From Pteria penguin (Eukaryota; Mollusca; Bivalvia; Pterioida; Pteriidae): a stretch of DNA of 64,000 nt. Location of the stretch: positions 4,907,151 through 4,971,150 of the forward strand of contig CM068593.1 of NCBI GenBank assembly GCA_035048485.1, given 5' to 3'. A program made the position numbers and the translations under genes. Positions 46,600 to 61,438 of this stretch are shown one piece after another (within the stretch, counting starts at the first letter, position 1; each line of letters starts with the position of its first letter). The notes below the pieces were generated by a model. The model was not told where the DNA came from, ran no database searches, and was given only the letters and a program-made list of their open reading frames with translations.

Positions 46600-46940
46600 T
46601 TCTACTTGACACCTAAACAGGGGCTTAGAACCAACCTATAGGTCTGCTGGATACTTAGACTGGGGCTAACATCCAACACACAGGTCTGCTGGACACCTAC
46701 AGTACAACCAACCCATAGGTCTACTGGACACCTAGACTGGGGCATAGAACCAACCCATAGGTCTGCTGGACACCTAGACTTGGGTTTAAAACCAACCCAT
46801 AGGTCTGTTTAACACTTAGACTGGGGCTTACAACCAACCCATAGGTCTGCTTGACATCTAGATGGGGCCTACAACCCATAGGTCTGCTTAACATCTAGAT
46901 GGGGCCTACAACCCATAAGTCAGCTTGACACTTAAAGTGT
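46600..46940. repeat. 42-bp tandem repeat, left half
   Basis: Unit GACACCTAGACTGGGGCTTA plus CAACCAACCCATAGGTCTGCTT, about 8 decayed copies. The same array resumes at 48473, so the DNA between is an insertion. Confidence 0.93.
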
Positions 46941-48472
46941 TTTAAAAAAGAAAGCGCCCTACTGAGTACCCACAGCTGGAATTTCAACATCCTTGAACGA
47001 AGTGAGTGCTCACAAATACAAAATTACTTTTATAATCATGATAAATAATAATGATAATAATAAATTTCAATACATAATTGGTGAATTAAAATAATTAATG
47101 ATAAAATAAAATTAAGTTTATCCAGCATGGTCATTTTAGTACAGTGTAAACTGTCCAAAGCATACACTGTCAAAACAGGAATCTTGTGAACAACGGAAAT
47201 ATTTTATGGAACGTAATTTTTTTTTATTATTTTCATTGAATGTAAACTCTCCGATTAACAGACCCTATCTACTCTGGACATTGGACACAATCTCCGGTCC
47301 AGATTTTATGAAATCTTATGTTATTTAACTGACAATACCAGACACTTTCGTTGTCAAGAGATAATACGCTTGACCACTAGCATTGTTTACATAAGACTAC
47401 TGCCGTTAAAAGTGACACCTGCTTATTATTGTTAATTGGTCGTTTGGGTGTATCTTTGATTGGTACATTAATCCCGTGTGGCTTCACTATGTATGCAGTT
47501 TTCATACCGTTTAATTAATTTGAAAGCTGTTTACTGATATAATTGAAATAGGCAAATAAAGCTATAAACCAAGCAGATATGTCGGAGCTGGCTACTAAGC
47601 GGAGACGCATGGAATTATCTCTTAAAGACCAGATTGGACACAAGGTGTAATTCGTGCATTTAAGGCTCGCTACAGAAAATTTTTACTCAGATCGCTTGTG
47701 TCAAAAAATTTATTTGTCCGAACTTTGCCATAATGTAACACTCTTTGATGTGGTCTATTTAAGCTCAGATGCATGGGGTGAAACAGGTCAATCAATGATA
47801 ACGAAGTGTTTCTAAATGTGTGGGTTTTCTGTAAATTCAACAGTAGATTTGCTTAACTTGGATAGAGACGATATTCTGCTAGCCTGATTAGCAAGTGTTG
47901 AGGTCAGACATCGACACTGAACATTTTGACAACCATTTGTCTACAGAGGACGTATCCGATGATTGGGAAAATGAACTTGTTAACGAGTACTCGTGCCGAT
48001 CTGAAGTCACCAACATTAAGACTGCGATGAATCGTCAGTGCCAAAGTCCGATATACCAAATTTCGACATGACTCATACTGACGTGATGGACATTGTTAAA
48101 AAATGAAAGGACTTTGCGTTGACTTAAAATGATCGGTATCTCAGCCAAATAATGGAAATACATGCAGCTAAAGGTCCACTTCGAACCCAACACCAGTAGC
48201 ACATTAGTTTTTTATACATGGATATGTTCCTTAGCCGGTTATAAACAGTACTCTTTCCCACTCCCCTGTTCGTTCTTTGAAAACCAGACACTTGTCTTAT
48301 GTGGACAAAATAGCTGTCCTGATGACTGTCCGGTTTGGACAGTTTTCATTCTACATTAGTCGCCGTCTTGAAAATCTTTGTGAAGCACCTTGGTTGTTGT
48401 ATCGCGAACGCATGCTAGCGCTACAGTGAGTACCCTCATCTGTGTGTCGGGTGCTCACGTATTTGAATTCGG
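46941..48472. mobile_element. Nested insertion splitting the 42-bp array
   Basis: The left edge carries GCGCCCTACTGAGTACCC and GAGTGCTCAC (about 46955-47012). The right edge carries GCGCTACAGTGAGTACCC and GGGTGCTCAC (about 48418-48456). These similar sequences in direct order suggest an outer element of some 320 bp, into which the pogo-like element at 47142-48351 later inserted. Type of outer element unknown. Confidence 0.6.
47142..48351 (+). pseudogene. Defective pogo/Tigger-like transposon
   Basis: TA dinucleotides flank it (47140-47141, 48352-48353). Termini CAGTGTAAACTGTCCAAA and, inverted, GAATGAAAACTGTCCAAA form TIRs. 47579-47650 encodes a short CENP-B-like helix-turn-helix start (KRRRMELSLKDQIGHKV), then a stop. 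47768-47832 reads DAWGETGQSMITKCF, stop, MCGFSV, matching the (A)W..v...tI.nCF..cGF end of the DDE domain. The middle of the transposase is deleted, so the element cannot be autonomous. Confidence 0.72.
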
Positions 48473-48805
48473 CTCTAGACTGGGGCTTACAACCAATCCC
48501 ATAGGTCTGTTGAACACCTATATTGGGACTTACAACCAACACATCGGTCTGCTGGACACCTAGACTGGGGCTTACAACCAACATATAGGTCTGCTTGACA
48601 CCTAGACTGGGGCTTACAACCAACCCATAGGTCTGCTTGACACCTAGATTGGGGCTTACAACCAACCCATAGGTCTGCTTGACACCTAGACTGGGGCTTA
48701 CAACCAACCCATAGGTCTGCTTGACACCTAGACTGGGGCTTACAACCAACATATAGGTCTGCTGGACACCTAGACTAGGACTTACAACCAACACACAGGT
48801 CACAG
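48473..48805. repeat. 42-bp tandem repeat, right half
   Basis: About 7.5 copies of the unit seen at 46600-46940, here better preserved. A 150-codon minus-strand frame with a 14-residue period (SPSLGVKQTYGLVV type) is a product of the repeat. Confidence 0.95.
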
Positions 48806-50616
48806 CCAGTTAGGACAATCTACATTTCAACATTTGTAGAGTTACTATATATGTTAAATTGCTATCTGAATGATTTGTATAGATATTCATTTTCATAGGA
48901 GCAATACCAATAGTACATCAGTAACTGGTATCACTAATTCACTATTAACACACCTCAGTGAGAAAATTGTGAAAATGTCCTAAAATTGTGAAATTGTCCT
49001 AAAAACAGTAGAATTTCTCATAGTCATCAGTCAACATATGCAATGTCAATGACATTAATCACAATGTGTATTAATCTCAATACAAAAAATTTAGATTTAG
49101 TTTCAAAAAACAAACATGTTATCTTAAAATTAATCATTAAGAAAGAGTTCTTTATTAACAGTTTTATAACTAAGGAACTTTATGGACAATTTATTTTTTT
49201 GGGGGGGGAGTAGAAACTAGATTACTTAATTCATCAGGAATAAAATGTACTAATTATACACATAAAATCTACAGGAATAAATCTAAAACAACGACACATG
49301 TCTAACACATATTCATGAGCATGTCCTTGACTTAAGGCCAAATACTCAACTGCCAGTACATCAAATTATTTTCTATGGTCCCTTTTAATTCCATATCAAA
49401 ATTTGACTGTTCATATTTTATATTTGCAATTGTATTTTATGCGCAGATCCTTTTAGATATGATACAGAAAGGTTTAAAGTTGTATTGTCACTTAGGATAA
49501 ATCTGGAGTTCTACTACAAACAATCATAATAAGACTCCTCCAATATCTACGTAGGGAAATATAGACGGCAACACCCTGCTGACTTTGAGAATATACACCA
49601 TTCTGGTTTAATTTAATGCCTTCATGTAACAAGAGATTGGTACATCAATCTCCTTGGTGAAGTAAACATTAATATTGTGATGAAAATCCCAGCAAAAAGT
49701 GGTATGTCTGGTATAATGCTTTAAACATCATTTCAACTACCAAAACGTCTATTCCAATCACATTCCTTACTGACCTTAGGTATACACCTAAACTGCACTT
49801 GAGAATTCACTGTAAAATGACACTAAATGAGTATGACAGAGGAAAAAATTTGAGACATAAGATGATGGAAACACTTGTTTTTATTCTACTTCGATGTAAC
49901 AATTTCGACTAGTAGTAGAAAGAAACAACTCCCAATGCTAAGATAATACGTTAATAGTCTGGATCAGAGTAAAGGCAGGCTAATTTATATGACCCAATTT
50001 TCATTTGTGATTATTTACTCCATTTCCAGAGTTGAATGAAATATCTGAATACATCTTACATTAAAAATACCAATCCTGTCGTCTTATGATAGAATGATGA
50101 CAAAATGCGGAGACTTTTCTCAAGAAAATTAACCTGGAAATCTTTTACCAGTGAAAGTAGTAGAAATGTTACTCGCAAATCTCGTCCCTGAACAAACGCA
50201 ACAGTTAGTAAATAGCGTCTACAGCATTCTGTATGCTATATTCATCGTAAATTGACATTAAAATGGTAATGTCATTACGAACGATACAGTTTACAATAGT
50301 TCAAAGAAATACCTTACTTTCTATAAGTCCTGTGGCAGCCATTACTTATGACGTCATGAATCAGTGCTGTGTTGTGTATTCAATATTTCACACTAGATGG
50401 GGCTTTCACCAGGTAAGAAGTCGGTCAAGATCAAAGAAAGGTAACTCTTATATTCATTACTCTGATTTAAAAAAGGGGTGATGTTTTATGAACATTGAAA
50501 ATTCAAATGTTCTAAATGCGCTATGTGCATTTCTGAGCATGTTCCATATTTTCTGCACCATATCATCATATCACGTGGGAGATCGACATTCAGCAACATC
50601 ATGATCTTATGGTATT
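48806..50616. other. No gene recognised
   Basis: AT-rich; a run of nine G at 49201-49209. No exon or mobile element recognised. Confidence 0.4.
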
Positions 50617-50689
50617 GTCCTATGACTTATTTGTAATTTGTGAAATTAAAACAAGCATAATTTCACAAATTACAAATAAGTCATAGGAC
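50617..50689. repeat. Perfect 31-bp inverted repeat with 11-nt loop
   Basis: Arms 50617-50647 and 50659-50689 are exact reverse complements (left arm begins GTCCTATGACTTATTTG), separated by AAAACAAGCAT. On RNA this would fold into a 31-bp perfect stem. Confidence 0.97.
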
Positions 50690-50883
50690 AGTATTCTCTT
50701 TTTCGGCTCTTTTTACTTATAATTATCTTTACTCAGACACATAGATTTCTATTGTGGCTCTCATTATATAGGTCATGTATGATCTCCAAAATATTGAGGG
50801 AATGTCTACCGGCGTTTGGATGTCTGTCTATTCGTCTGTCTATACCGATAACATTTGCCTCCATCGGATATCATATTCACTGA

Positions 50884-51082
50884 CATGCGCGGATACAGAA
50901 AGGGGGGGGCCGCCGGCAACCCAACCCAACCCCCCCCCCAACCCCTGGAATCCCAAAATTTTAACAAAAAGGTAATATTTGGGCATTTTTGGGGTTGGCC
51001 CCCCCCCCCCCCCTCGTCTAAGAGTAAAATTTACCTTTTTTGGTTGGACCCCCTCTGACAAAAATTTCTGGATCCGCGCATG
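50884..51082. mobile_element. MITE with CATGCGCGGAT termini
   Basis: The left end CATGCGCGGATACAGAAA and right end TTTCTGGATCCGCGCATG are inverted copies. Inside are a G run near the left and long C runs near the right. Fragments of similar type occur at 17685-17735 and about 63292-63325. Confidence 0.8.
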
Positions 51083-52489
<1,407 letters not shown>

Positions 52490-52776
52490 GTATCAAAAAG
52501 GTGAAAAAAAAAAGATCAGAAAGCAAAAAGGCATTGGCTATGGAGCCGCCACGAAGCCTCAAATGAGTTCAATTTGACCCCATTCCTGGTAAGGGGGTAT
52601 TTCAGTATGAGGCGAAACTCTTCGAAACAACGATTGCTGGCATTTTGATATGGATGAAAGCAAATGCATATGTTGTACATACGACATTTAATAGGCAAAG
52701 AAAAAAAGCAACAAGCAAATTCAGAGAATTGTGGTCCTCCCGCTTTCGGGCTCTATCAGTAAGGGTGCAGTGATCT

Positions 52777-53115
52777 GTGACACATTGTTATGGTCGTGCA
52801 TGTTTAAAGACACACATACCAAAAACGAAGGCCCTACGTTTTACAGTAAAAAGTTACATTAAAGACGATCAAAGTCACGGTCAGGGTCTCATAATAAAAA
52901 AAGAGTGTTACCAAGGGAAAGGTATTGCAATAAGGGACAGACATGCCACATATGAAGGTCCTACATCTTACGGTTAAAGAGTTACATTGAAGTAGGTCAA
53001 AGGTCATGATAAAATTTTGGTACCAACGGAAAGGTATTGCAAATAGGGACACACATGCCAAATATGAAGGTCCAACGTTTTACGGTTAAAAGTTATGACC
53101 AAGGTTAAAGTTTTT
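52777..53115. repeat. ~112-bp tandem repeat, 3 decayed copies
   Basis: Recurring ACACATGCCAAATATGAAGG, TCCTACGTTTTACGGTTAAA and CCAAGGGAAAGGTATTGCAA. The segment AGGTCAAAGGTCA at 52994-53006 is a perfect DR1 hormone-receptor type site. Confidence 0.85.
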
Positions 53116-53513
53116 TGTGAAAGACGGACGGACGGACAGACGAATGAGATTTAATGTCCCACGCTTTCGCGAAAAGTGGGAGACAATAAAAAAAATATTT
53201 GTCCCTTCAGAATAGTTCCCGCTCTTCTGTCTAGGTGAATCAGTTTAAAAGATCAATTTTCTATTCACAATGGATATGGTGGCCGAAACTAGAGTACAAT
53301 CCAGATGAAATACGCATTGAACAACAAAGAAATGCGCATAGAATACGCAGATAAAGAAATACACATTGAACAAACAGATAATAATATACACATTAGATAT
53401 AAAGATAAAGAAATACGCATTGAATACACATTCACGAGTTAGTACAAGTACGTAATGATTTGCCAATACCATTACTGATTGGTGTTGTGAAAGGAGAGGG
53501 GGAGGGGCAGTGG

Positions 53514-56500
53514 ACATGTGTGCCCTGACATGTTTATATTCCAATGGCAACTGACATATCTTTATTGTCATGGTTGCTAATATTACAACATTTCCCGAAA
53601 CCTACTGCGTTTCCTGTCCTAAGCAGCTGTCACTTCTACATTCCACTGGGAGCTGGCATGTCTATATTCCCATGTCAGCAGACATGTCTACATTCCTATG
53701 TCAGCTGACATATATACATCCCTTGGCAGCTGGCACGTCTGCATTCCCATGGCAGCTAACATGTCTACATCCCCTTAGCAGATGACATGTCTACATTCCC
53801 ATGGCAGCTGACATGTCTACATTCCCATGTCAGCTGACATATCTACAATCCCCTGGCAGCTGACATGTCTACATTCCCATGGCAGCTGACATATCTACAA
53901 TCCCCTGGCAGCTGACATGTCTACATTCCCATGGCAGCTGACATGTCTGTATTGCCTGGGAAGCTGACACGTCTACATTCCCATGGTAACTGATTTATCT
54001 ACATTCTCATGGCAAATGACGTGTTCACATTCCCAAGGCAGCTGCCATGTCTGCATTCCTTTGGCAGATGGCATGTCTACATTCCCATGGCAGATGAGAT
54101 GTCTACATTTCCATGGCAGCTGACATGTCTATATTTCCTTGGCAGCCGACATGTCTACATTCCCATGGTAACTGATTTGTCTAAATTCCCTTGGCAGATG
54201 ACAAGTCTTCATACCCATGGCCGATGACATGTCTACATTCCCATGGCAGCTAACAAGTCTACATTATCTTGGTAAATGACTTATCTACATTTCCATGGCA
54301 GCTGTCACGTCTATATTCCCACGGCAGATGACATGTCTACGTTCCCTTGGCAGCTGACATGTCTATATTCCCATGGCAGCTGACATGTTTACATTTCCAT
54401 GTTAGCTGACACATCTACATTCCCATGTCAACTGACATTTCTACCTTCCCATGGCAGCTGAAATGGCTACATTCCAATGGCAGCTAACATGTTTACATTA
54501 CCATGTCAGCTGACATGTCTATATTCCATGGTAACTGACAGGTTTACATTCCCTTGGTAGATGACATGTCTACATTCCCTTGGCAGCTGACATGTCTACA
54601 TTGCCATGGCAGCTAACATGTCTACATTCTCATAGCAACTGACATGTATACATTCCCATAGCAGCCAACATGTCTATATTCCATGGATACTGACATATCT
54701 ACATTCCCTTGGCAGCTAACAAGTTTACATTCCCATGGCAGCTGACATGTCTACATTCCCTTGGCAGATGACATGTCTACATTCCCTTGGCAGCTAACAT
54801 GTCTACATTCCCATAGCAACTGGCATGTCTACATTCCCTTCGCAGCTGACATGTCTACATTCCTATGGCAGCTAACATGTCTAAATTCCCTTGGCAGATG
54901 ACATGTCTAAATTCCCATAGCATGTGAAATGTATACATTCTCATGGCAACTGAGATGCATACATTCAAATGGCATCTGACATGTTTACATTCCCATGACA
55001 GCTGATATGTATACATTCTCATGGCAACTGACACGTATTCATTCCCATGGCAGCTAACATGTTTACGTTACCATGGCAGCTGACATGTCTACATTCCCAT
55101 TGCAGCTTACATGTCTACAAACCATGGCAGCCGACATGTCTACATTCCGATAGCAGCTGCCATGTCTATATTCCCATGTCAGCAGACATGTCTACACTCC
55201 CCTGGCAGCAGACATGTCTACATTCCCATGTTAACTGACATGTCTACAATCACATGGCAGCTGACATGTCTACATTCCCATGATAGCTGGCATGTCTATA
55301 TTGCCTTGGAAGCTGACATGTCTACATACCCATGGTAACTGATTTATCTACATTCCCATGGCAAATGATGTGTTCACATTCCCATGACAGCTGCGATGTC
55401 TGCATTCCCTTGGCAGATGGCATGTCTAAATTTCCATGGCGGCTGACATGCCTATATTTCCTTGGCAGCCGACATGTCTACATTCCCATGGTAACTGATT
55501 TGTCTACATTCCCGTGACAGATGACATGTCTATATTCCCATGGCCGATGACGTCTGCATTCCCATGGCAGCTAACAAGTCTACATTATCTTGGTAGATGA
55601 CATATCTACATTCCCATGGCAGCTGTCACGTCTATATTCCCATGGTAGATGACATGTCTACATTTCCTTGGCAGCTGACATGTCTATATTCCCATGGCAG
55701 CTGACATGTTCACATTTCCATGTTAGCTGACACATCTACATTCCCATGTCAACTGACATTTCTACCTTCCCATGACAGGTGAAATGACTACATTCCCATG
55801 GAAGCTAACATGAATACGTTACCATGGCAGCTGACATGTCTATATTCCATGGTAACTGACATGTCTACATTCCCTTGGCAGCTGACAATTCTACATTCCC
55901 TTGGCAGCTGGCATGTCAACATTCCCTTGGCAGACGGCATGTCTACATTCCCTTTGCAGCTGACATGTCTTCATTCCCATAGCAACTGACATGTCTATAT
56001 TCCCTTTGCAGCTGACATGTTTACATTCCTATGGCAGCTAACATGTCTACATTCCCTTGGCAGATGACATGTCTAAATTCCCATAGCATGTGAAATGTAT
56101 ACATTCTCATGGCAACTGAGATGCATACATTCAAATGGCATCGGACATGTTTACATTCCCATGACAGCTGATATGTATACATTCTCATGGCAATGTTAAT
56201 GTTACCATGGCAGCTGACATGTCTACATTCCCATTGCAGCTTACATGTCTAAAAACCATGGCAGCCGACATGTTTACATTCCCATAGCAGCTAACATGAC
56301 CACATTCCATGGTAACTGACATGTCTACATTCCCTTCACAGCTGACATGTCGACATTCGCATGGTAGCTGACATGTCTACATTCCCTTGGCAGCTGACAT
56401 GTCTACATACCCATGACAGCTGACATGTCTACATTCACATGGAAACTGACATGTTTACATTCCTTTGACAGCTGACATGTCTTCATTCCCATGGCAGTTG

Positions 56501-58635
56501 AAATGTCTACATTCCCATGGCAGCTAACATGTTTACGTTAACATGGCAGCTGACGTGTCTCTCATTCCCATAGCAGCTAACATGTCTACATTCCATGGTA
56601 ACTGACATGTCTACATTCCCTTGGCAGCTGACAAATCTACATTCCCACGACAGCTGACATGTCTACATTCCCATGGCAGCAGACAAATCTACATTCCCAT
56701 GGCAGCTGACATGTCTACATTTCCATGGTATTTGACACGTCTACATTCCCATGCCAAGAGACAGTTCTACCTTCCCATAGCAGGCAGCTGACATGTCTAC
56801 ATTCCTATGGTAGCTAACATGTTTACGTTACCATGACAGCTGACATGTCTACAATCCCATAGCAGCTAACATGTCTTTATTCTATGGTAACTGACATGTC
56901 TACATTCCCATGGCAGTTGGCATGTCTATATTCCCATGGCAGCTGACATGTTTACATTTCCATTGTAGCTGACACGTCTACATTCCCATGCCAACTGACA
57001 TTTCTACCTTCCCATGGCAGCTGACATGTCTACAATCCCATGGCAGCTAACATACTTACGTTAGCATGGCAGCTGACATGTCTACATTCCCATGGCAGCC
57101 GACATGTCTACATTCCCATAGCAGCTAACATGTCTATATTCCATGGTAACTGACCTGTCTACATTCCCATGGCAGCTTACACGTCTACAAACCATGGCAG
57201 CTGACATGTTTACATTCCCTTGGCAGATGATATGTCTACATTCCCTTGGCAGCTGACATGCCGATATTCCCATGGCAGCTAACATGTCTACATTCCCTTG
57301 GCAGATGACATGTCTACCATCATATAGCAGCTGAAATGTGTACATTCTCATGGCAACTGACATGTATACATTCCCATGGTATCTGACATGTTTACATTCC
57401 CATGGCAGCTTACATGTATACATTCTCATGGCAACTGACATCTATACATTCCCATGGCAGCTGACATGTTTACATTCCCATAGCAACTAGCATGTCTACA
57501 TGCCCATGGCAGATAACATGTCTACATTCCCTTGGCAGATGACAGGTTTAATTCCCATAGCAACTGAAATGCATACATTCTCATGGCAACTGACATGTAT
57601 ACATTCCCATGGCATCTGACATGTTTACATTCCCATGACAGCTGACATGTGTACATTCCCATGGCAGCTGATATGTTAACATTCCCATAGCAGCTAACAT
57701 GTCTATATTCGTTTGGCAGCTTTACATGTCTATATTACCTTGGCAGATGACATGTCTACATTTCATTGGCAGCTGACATGTAAACACTCTCATGGCAACT
57801 GACATGACTACATTTCCAAGCCAGTTGACAAGTCTACATTTCCACGGCAGATGGTAAGTGTATATTATCATGGCAGCAGGCATGTTAATATTGTTCCCAG
57901 TGTGTTGGTACGTCCTTATTCCCATGGTAACTTACATATCTGCATGTCCCTTGCAGTTGACACGTTTTAATTCCCTGACATGTTCACAATCCACCTCGAT
58001 AGGCAACTGACATGTTTATATTCTCATGTCACCTACCATGTCTATTTTGCTTGTCAGCTGGCATATGTATATTTTCCTGTCAGCTGGCATGTACATTGTT
58101 ATTTCGCTAACAGCTTAGGTGTCTTTAATTTCCTAGGGCTTAAACGTCGTTATTTCCCAAACAGCTGACACGTCTACATTTCTCTGTAAGTAAGTAGACA
58201 TACTCATATTCTCAGACATCCGGCACGTCTACATTCCCGTGTCAGCTGTCAGCTGACACTTCGTTATATCTCTAACAGCTGCTGTATCTACATTCCTCTT
58301 ACAGCTAGCAGGTCTACAATCCACTTCCTCAGATAGCTGGCACCCTACATTCCCATGTCAGCTGATGTCTATATTTCCTTATCCGCTGACTGGCTTATAT
58401 TTTCCTGTTATATGGTACTTTATTATATCTCTAACAGCCTGATACGTCCCCAACCCACTACGTCAGGTAGCTGGCACACCTACATTCCCATGGCACCTGA
58501 CAAGTCTATTTTCATGTCATGTGGCATGTCTGTGTTTCCCTGACAGCTTACACCTCTACATTCCAATGGTAGCTGCACATCTACAATCCTCTTCGATAGG
58601 CAGCTGATATGTCTTCATTTCCATGGCAGCTGAGA
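53514..58635. repeat. 5-kb array based on a 26-bp unit, about 190 copies
   Basis: Consensus unit GACATGTCTACATTCCCATG plus GCAGCT. Copies are heterogeneous (CCCTTGGCAGATG, CCATGGTAACTG variants), decaying toward both ends. Longer blocks recur: the segment with GGTAACTGATTTATCTACAT at about 53984 returns at about 55333 (1,349 bp later), and CATTCAAATGGCATC at 54961 returns at 56128 (1,167 bp later). Many small open frames are by-products. Confidence 0.96.
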
Positions 58636-59034
58636 GGGGTGCACTAGGTATTATATAATTTGATTTCTTTGATATATTTTAAGCATATCCTATCATCTTA
58701 CGGTTTGTGCCGAGACTTTTTCTACATGGTGGTGGTAAGTGTGTATTTGTGAAGGATCACGGACTATTCCTATGACCATAGACTAGTTTCCTCCCTTGTT
58801 TCATGTACGACGCACATAGTACCCTCCAAAAAATAATGTTTATATCTTCCTCAATTTATTTACCAGTGTCGTGATGCTATTTATAGTGATTTAAACATGC
58901 ACTTTGGTAGAAAAGAGTTTGAAAAAAAACTAGAGCTGTCATACGGGACAAATTCCCCCGCGGCAACAAAACTGAAACATGCAATAATTCATCCCAAGAT
59001 ACATCACTGGTGTAAGTGTAATGGAGGTCGAACT
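58636..59034. other. No gene recognised
   Basis: Short spacer; nothing recognised. Confidence 0.4.
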
Positions 59035-60340
59035 TGTACATTTTGAGGTATAATCAATGAATTCTATCTGGTTTATGTGCACTCTGACCTTGACATTGTA
59101 GATATGATCTATGACACACCCTTAGGTTATTGGACAACAATTGTCTGAAATATTATTTTTCTCCATATTCAAAGGAAGAAGTTACGACTCGGATAAGAAG
59201 TCTGGTTATGTATGCATTGTGACCTTGGCCTTGTAGAATTGACCTTGGTTCAAGGTGATGACACACCCTTGGGTCATGAAAAAGAATTGTGTAAAATATT
59301 ATCTCCCTCCAAAGTAAAAGGAAGAACTTATGGCCCGGACAAGTTTCATGGACAGACATACAGACGGACAACATGCTCCGTACAATATGATACACACCTT
59401 TGGATCATGGAAAACGATGGCGTGAAATATTATCCAATATCCAGATCCTAAATAGCAGTAAGGAGCTATGACCCGTAGAAGGATTTTTACAATGAGTGCT
59501 CTGTGACCTTGACCTTGGAGATATGATCTTGAGTCAAGGTCATGACACACCCTTTGGTCATGCCATGGACAGCAATTATGTGAAATATTATCCAGATCCA
59601 ACTGGGCGATAAGAAGTTATGGCATATGTTCGGCTATATTTGCACTGTGACCTTTACCTTAAAGATATGACCTTTGGTCGAGGTCATGACGCACCCTTGG
59701 TCATGAACAACAATTATGTGAAATGTTATCCAGATCCAACATAACAGTAAGGAGTTGTGGCCCGGACAAAGATTTCAACATGCATGCACTTTGATCTTGA
59801 CCTTGGAAATACGATCTTCAAGGTCAAGACTCACCCATGGGTCATGGACAACAATTGTGTGATATATTATCCATATCCATCATGACCGTAAAAAGTTATG
59901 GCCCAGACAAAAAAAAATGGCTACGTGTGCACTGTGACTTTAATCTTGAAGATCATGACACACCCTTGGGCCATGTACAAAATTGCGTGAAATGTTTTCC
60001 AGATCCAACATAGTAGTAAGAAGTTATGACCCGGACAAGGATTTTGGCTATGAATGCACTGACCTTGACCTTGAAGAGATGACCTTAAGTTTAGGCCATG
60101 ACACATCCTTGGGTCATGGACAACGATTGTGTGAAATATGATCCAGATCCGACAAGGGGGTAAAAGTTATGGCCCGGACAAGAATTTGTGCTATGTGTGC
60201 ATTGTGACCTTGACCTTGAAGATGTGACCATCGGTCAAGGTCATGACATAATCCTGGGGGATGTACAACAATTGTGTGAAATATTATCCATATCCGACAA
60301 GGGGTAAGAAGTTATAGACTGGACAAATGTGAACAGACGG
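59035..60340. repeat. ~145-bp tandem repeat, about 8 copies, rich in TGACCTTGA
   Basis: Recurring GTGACCTTGACCTTGAAGAT, TCAAGGTCATGACACACCCT, TTGTGTGAAATATTATCCAG and AAGTTATGGCCCGGACAA. GTGACC-type starts near 59503, 59647, 59792 and 59932 give about 145-bp steps. Each copy carries several TCAAGGTCA / TGACCTTGA half-sites. Confidence 0.92.
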
Positions 60341-61438
60341 ACAGACTGACAGACAGGGTGATTCCTATATAACACCCCTCCGTTTCCTCCCCCAAGTTTG
60401 TTTGCATGTCTGATTGGGTCATAAGGCTGAATTGTTGTCGCATGAGCACACATACACATGCAGGACCTGAAAGTGAGGTCTCAGGGGTCAAGATATGTAG
60501 ATAGATATTTTGAGTTTGGCGTAAGCATTTTTTTTTTCTGCAGAAGAGAAAATGACAGCTCTAATTTAGTATAACAACATACCTAAATCTCAGGAAAAAA
60601 ATTAGCGGTGGGATTTTTGAAATGATTTTTTCATTTACAAAGGAAACAGGAAAAAAGACTGTAATCTATGGTCTTACATAGCATTTGTTAATTTATCCAA
60701 AAATAACTGAACATCACTTAAAATTGTCGAACTTGTTTTAAAAGAATCAATGCGTCTGCCAGTCAATCTTGGTGTATACATTACTATCGATGATAGTCAT
60801 ATCCACTCTAGTATCCATCTTGAACAAATCTGATCAGTAAATCACAACACTGGTAAACGGCCATACATACTGCCTATCTTCATAGGGTCGAAATGTCTAA
60901 ATTGCGATTTGCCAAAGAGTCGAAACGCCTGGTAACTTTTCGGAAACATTCCATTGAAAAAGATAGGTATGGTATTTAGTAATAGTAACCAGATTGACTC
61001 ATCTACATGAAGTTAATCTCTCATGTTATGTACAGTATTTTTTGAAAATTCTACACTAAAACTACACAACAGTATTAAAACTTTTGAAAAAGTAGAATTC
61101 AAAGTTGTAAGTCAGTTATTAATTCCTCTTCTAATACGGCATCCCTAACAAAAACTTGGACTCGTCGTGCTTTACTTTGTCATGTGCGCATGCCCAGGTT
61201 CACCGCTAGCCGACCTCCGCGACGAGACCATCGGAAATCCTCAACCTCGTATCTCGTAGGTACGGAAAAGAGCAAGATGATTCGAATAAAAAAAATGTGA
61301 GAACATCTCCCAAGAACCATTTGAAATACAGTTGAATAGGTCAATACAAATGAACGTGAATACTGCTTAATTTGTTAGATTACATTTTATACAATAGAAC
61401 ATCGCAGTTACAAAATACTGTGATGGATCCTGGCGAGA
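60341..61438. other. No gene recognised
   Basis: No exon or family motif seen. Confidence 0.4.
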
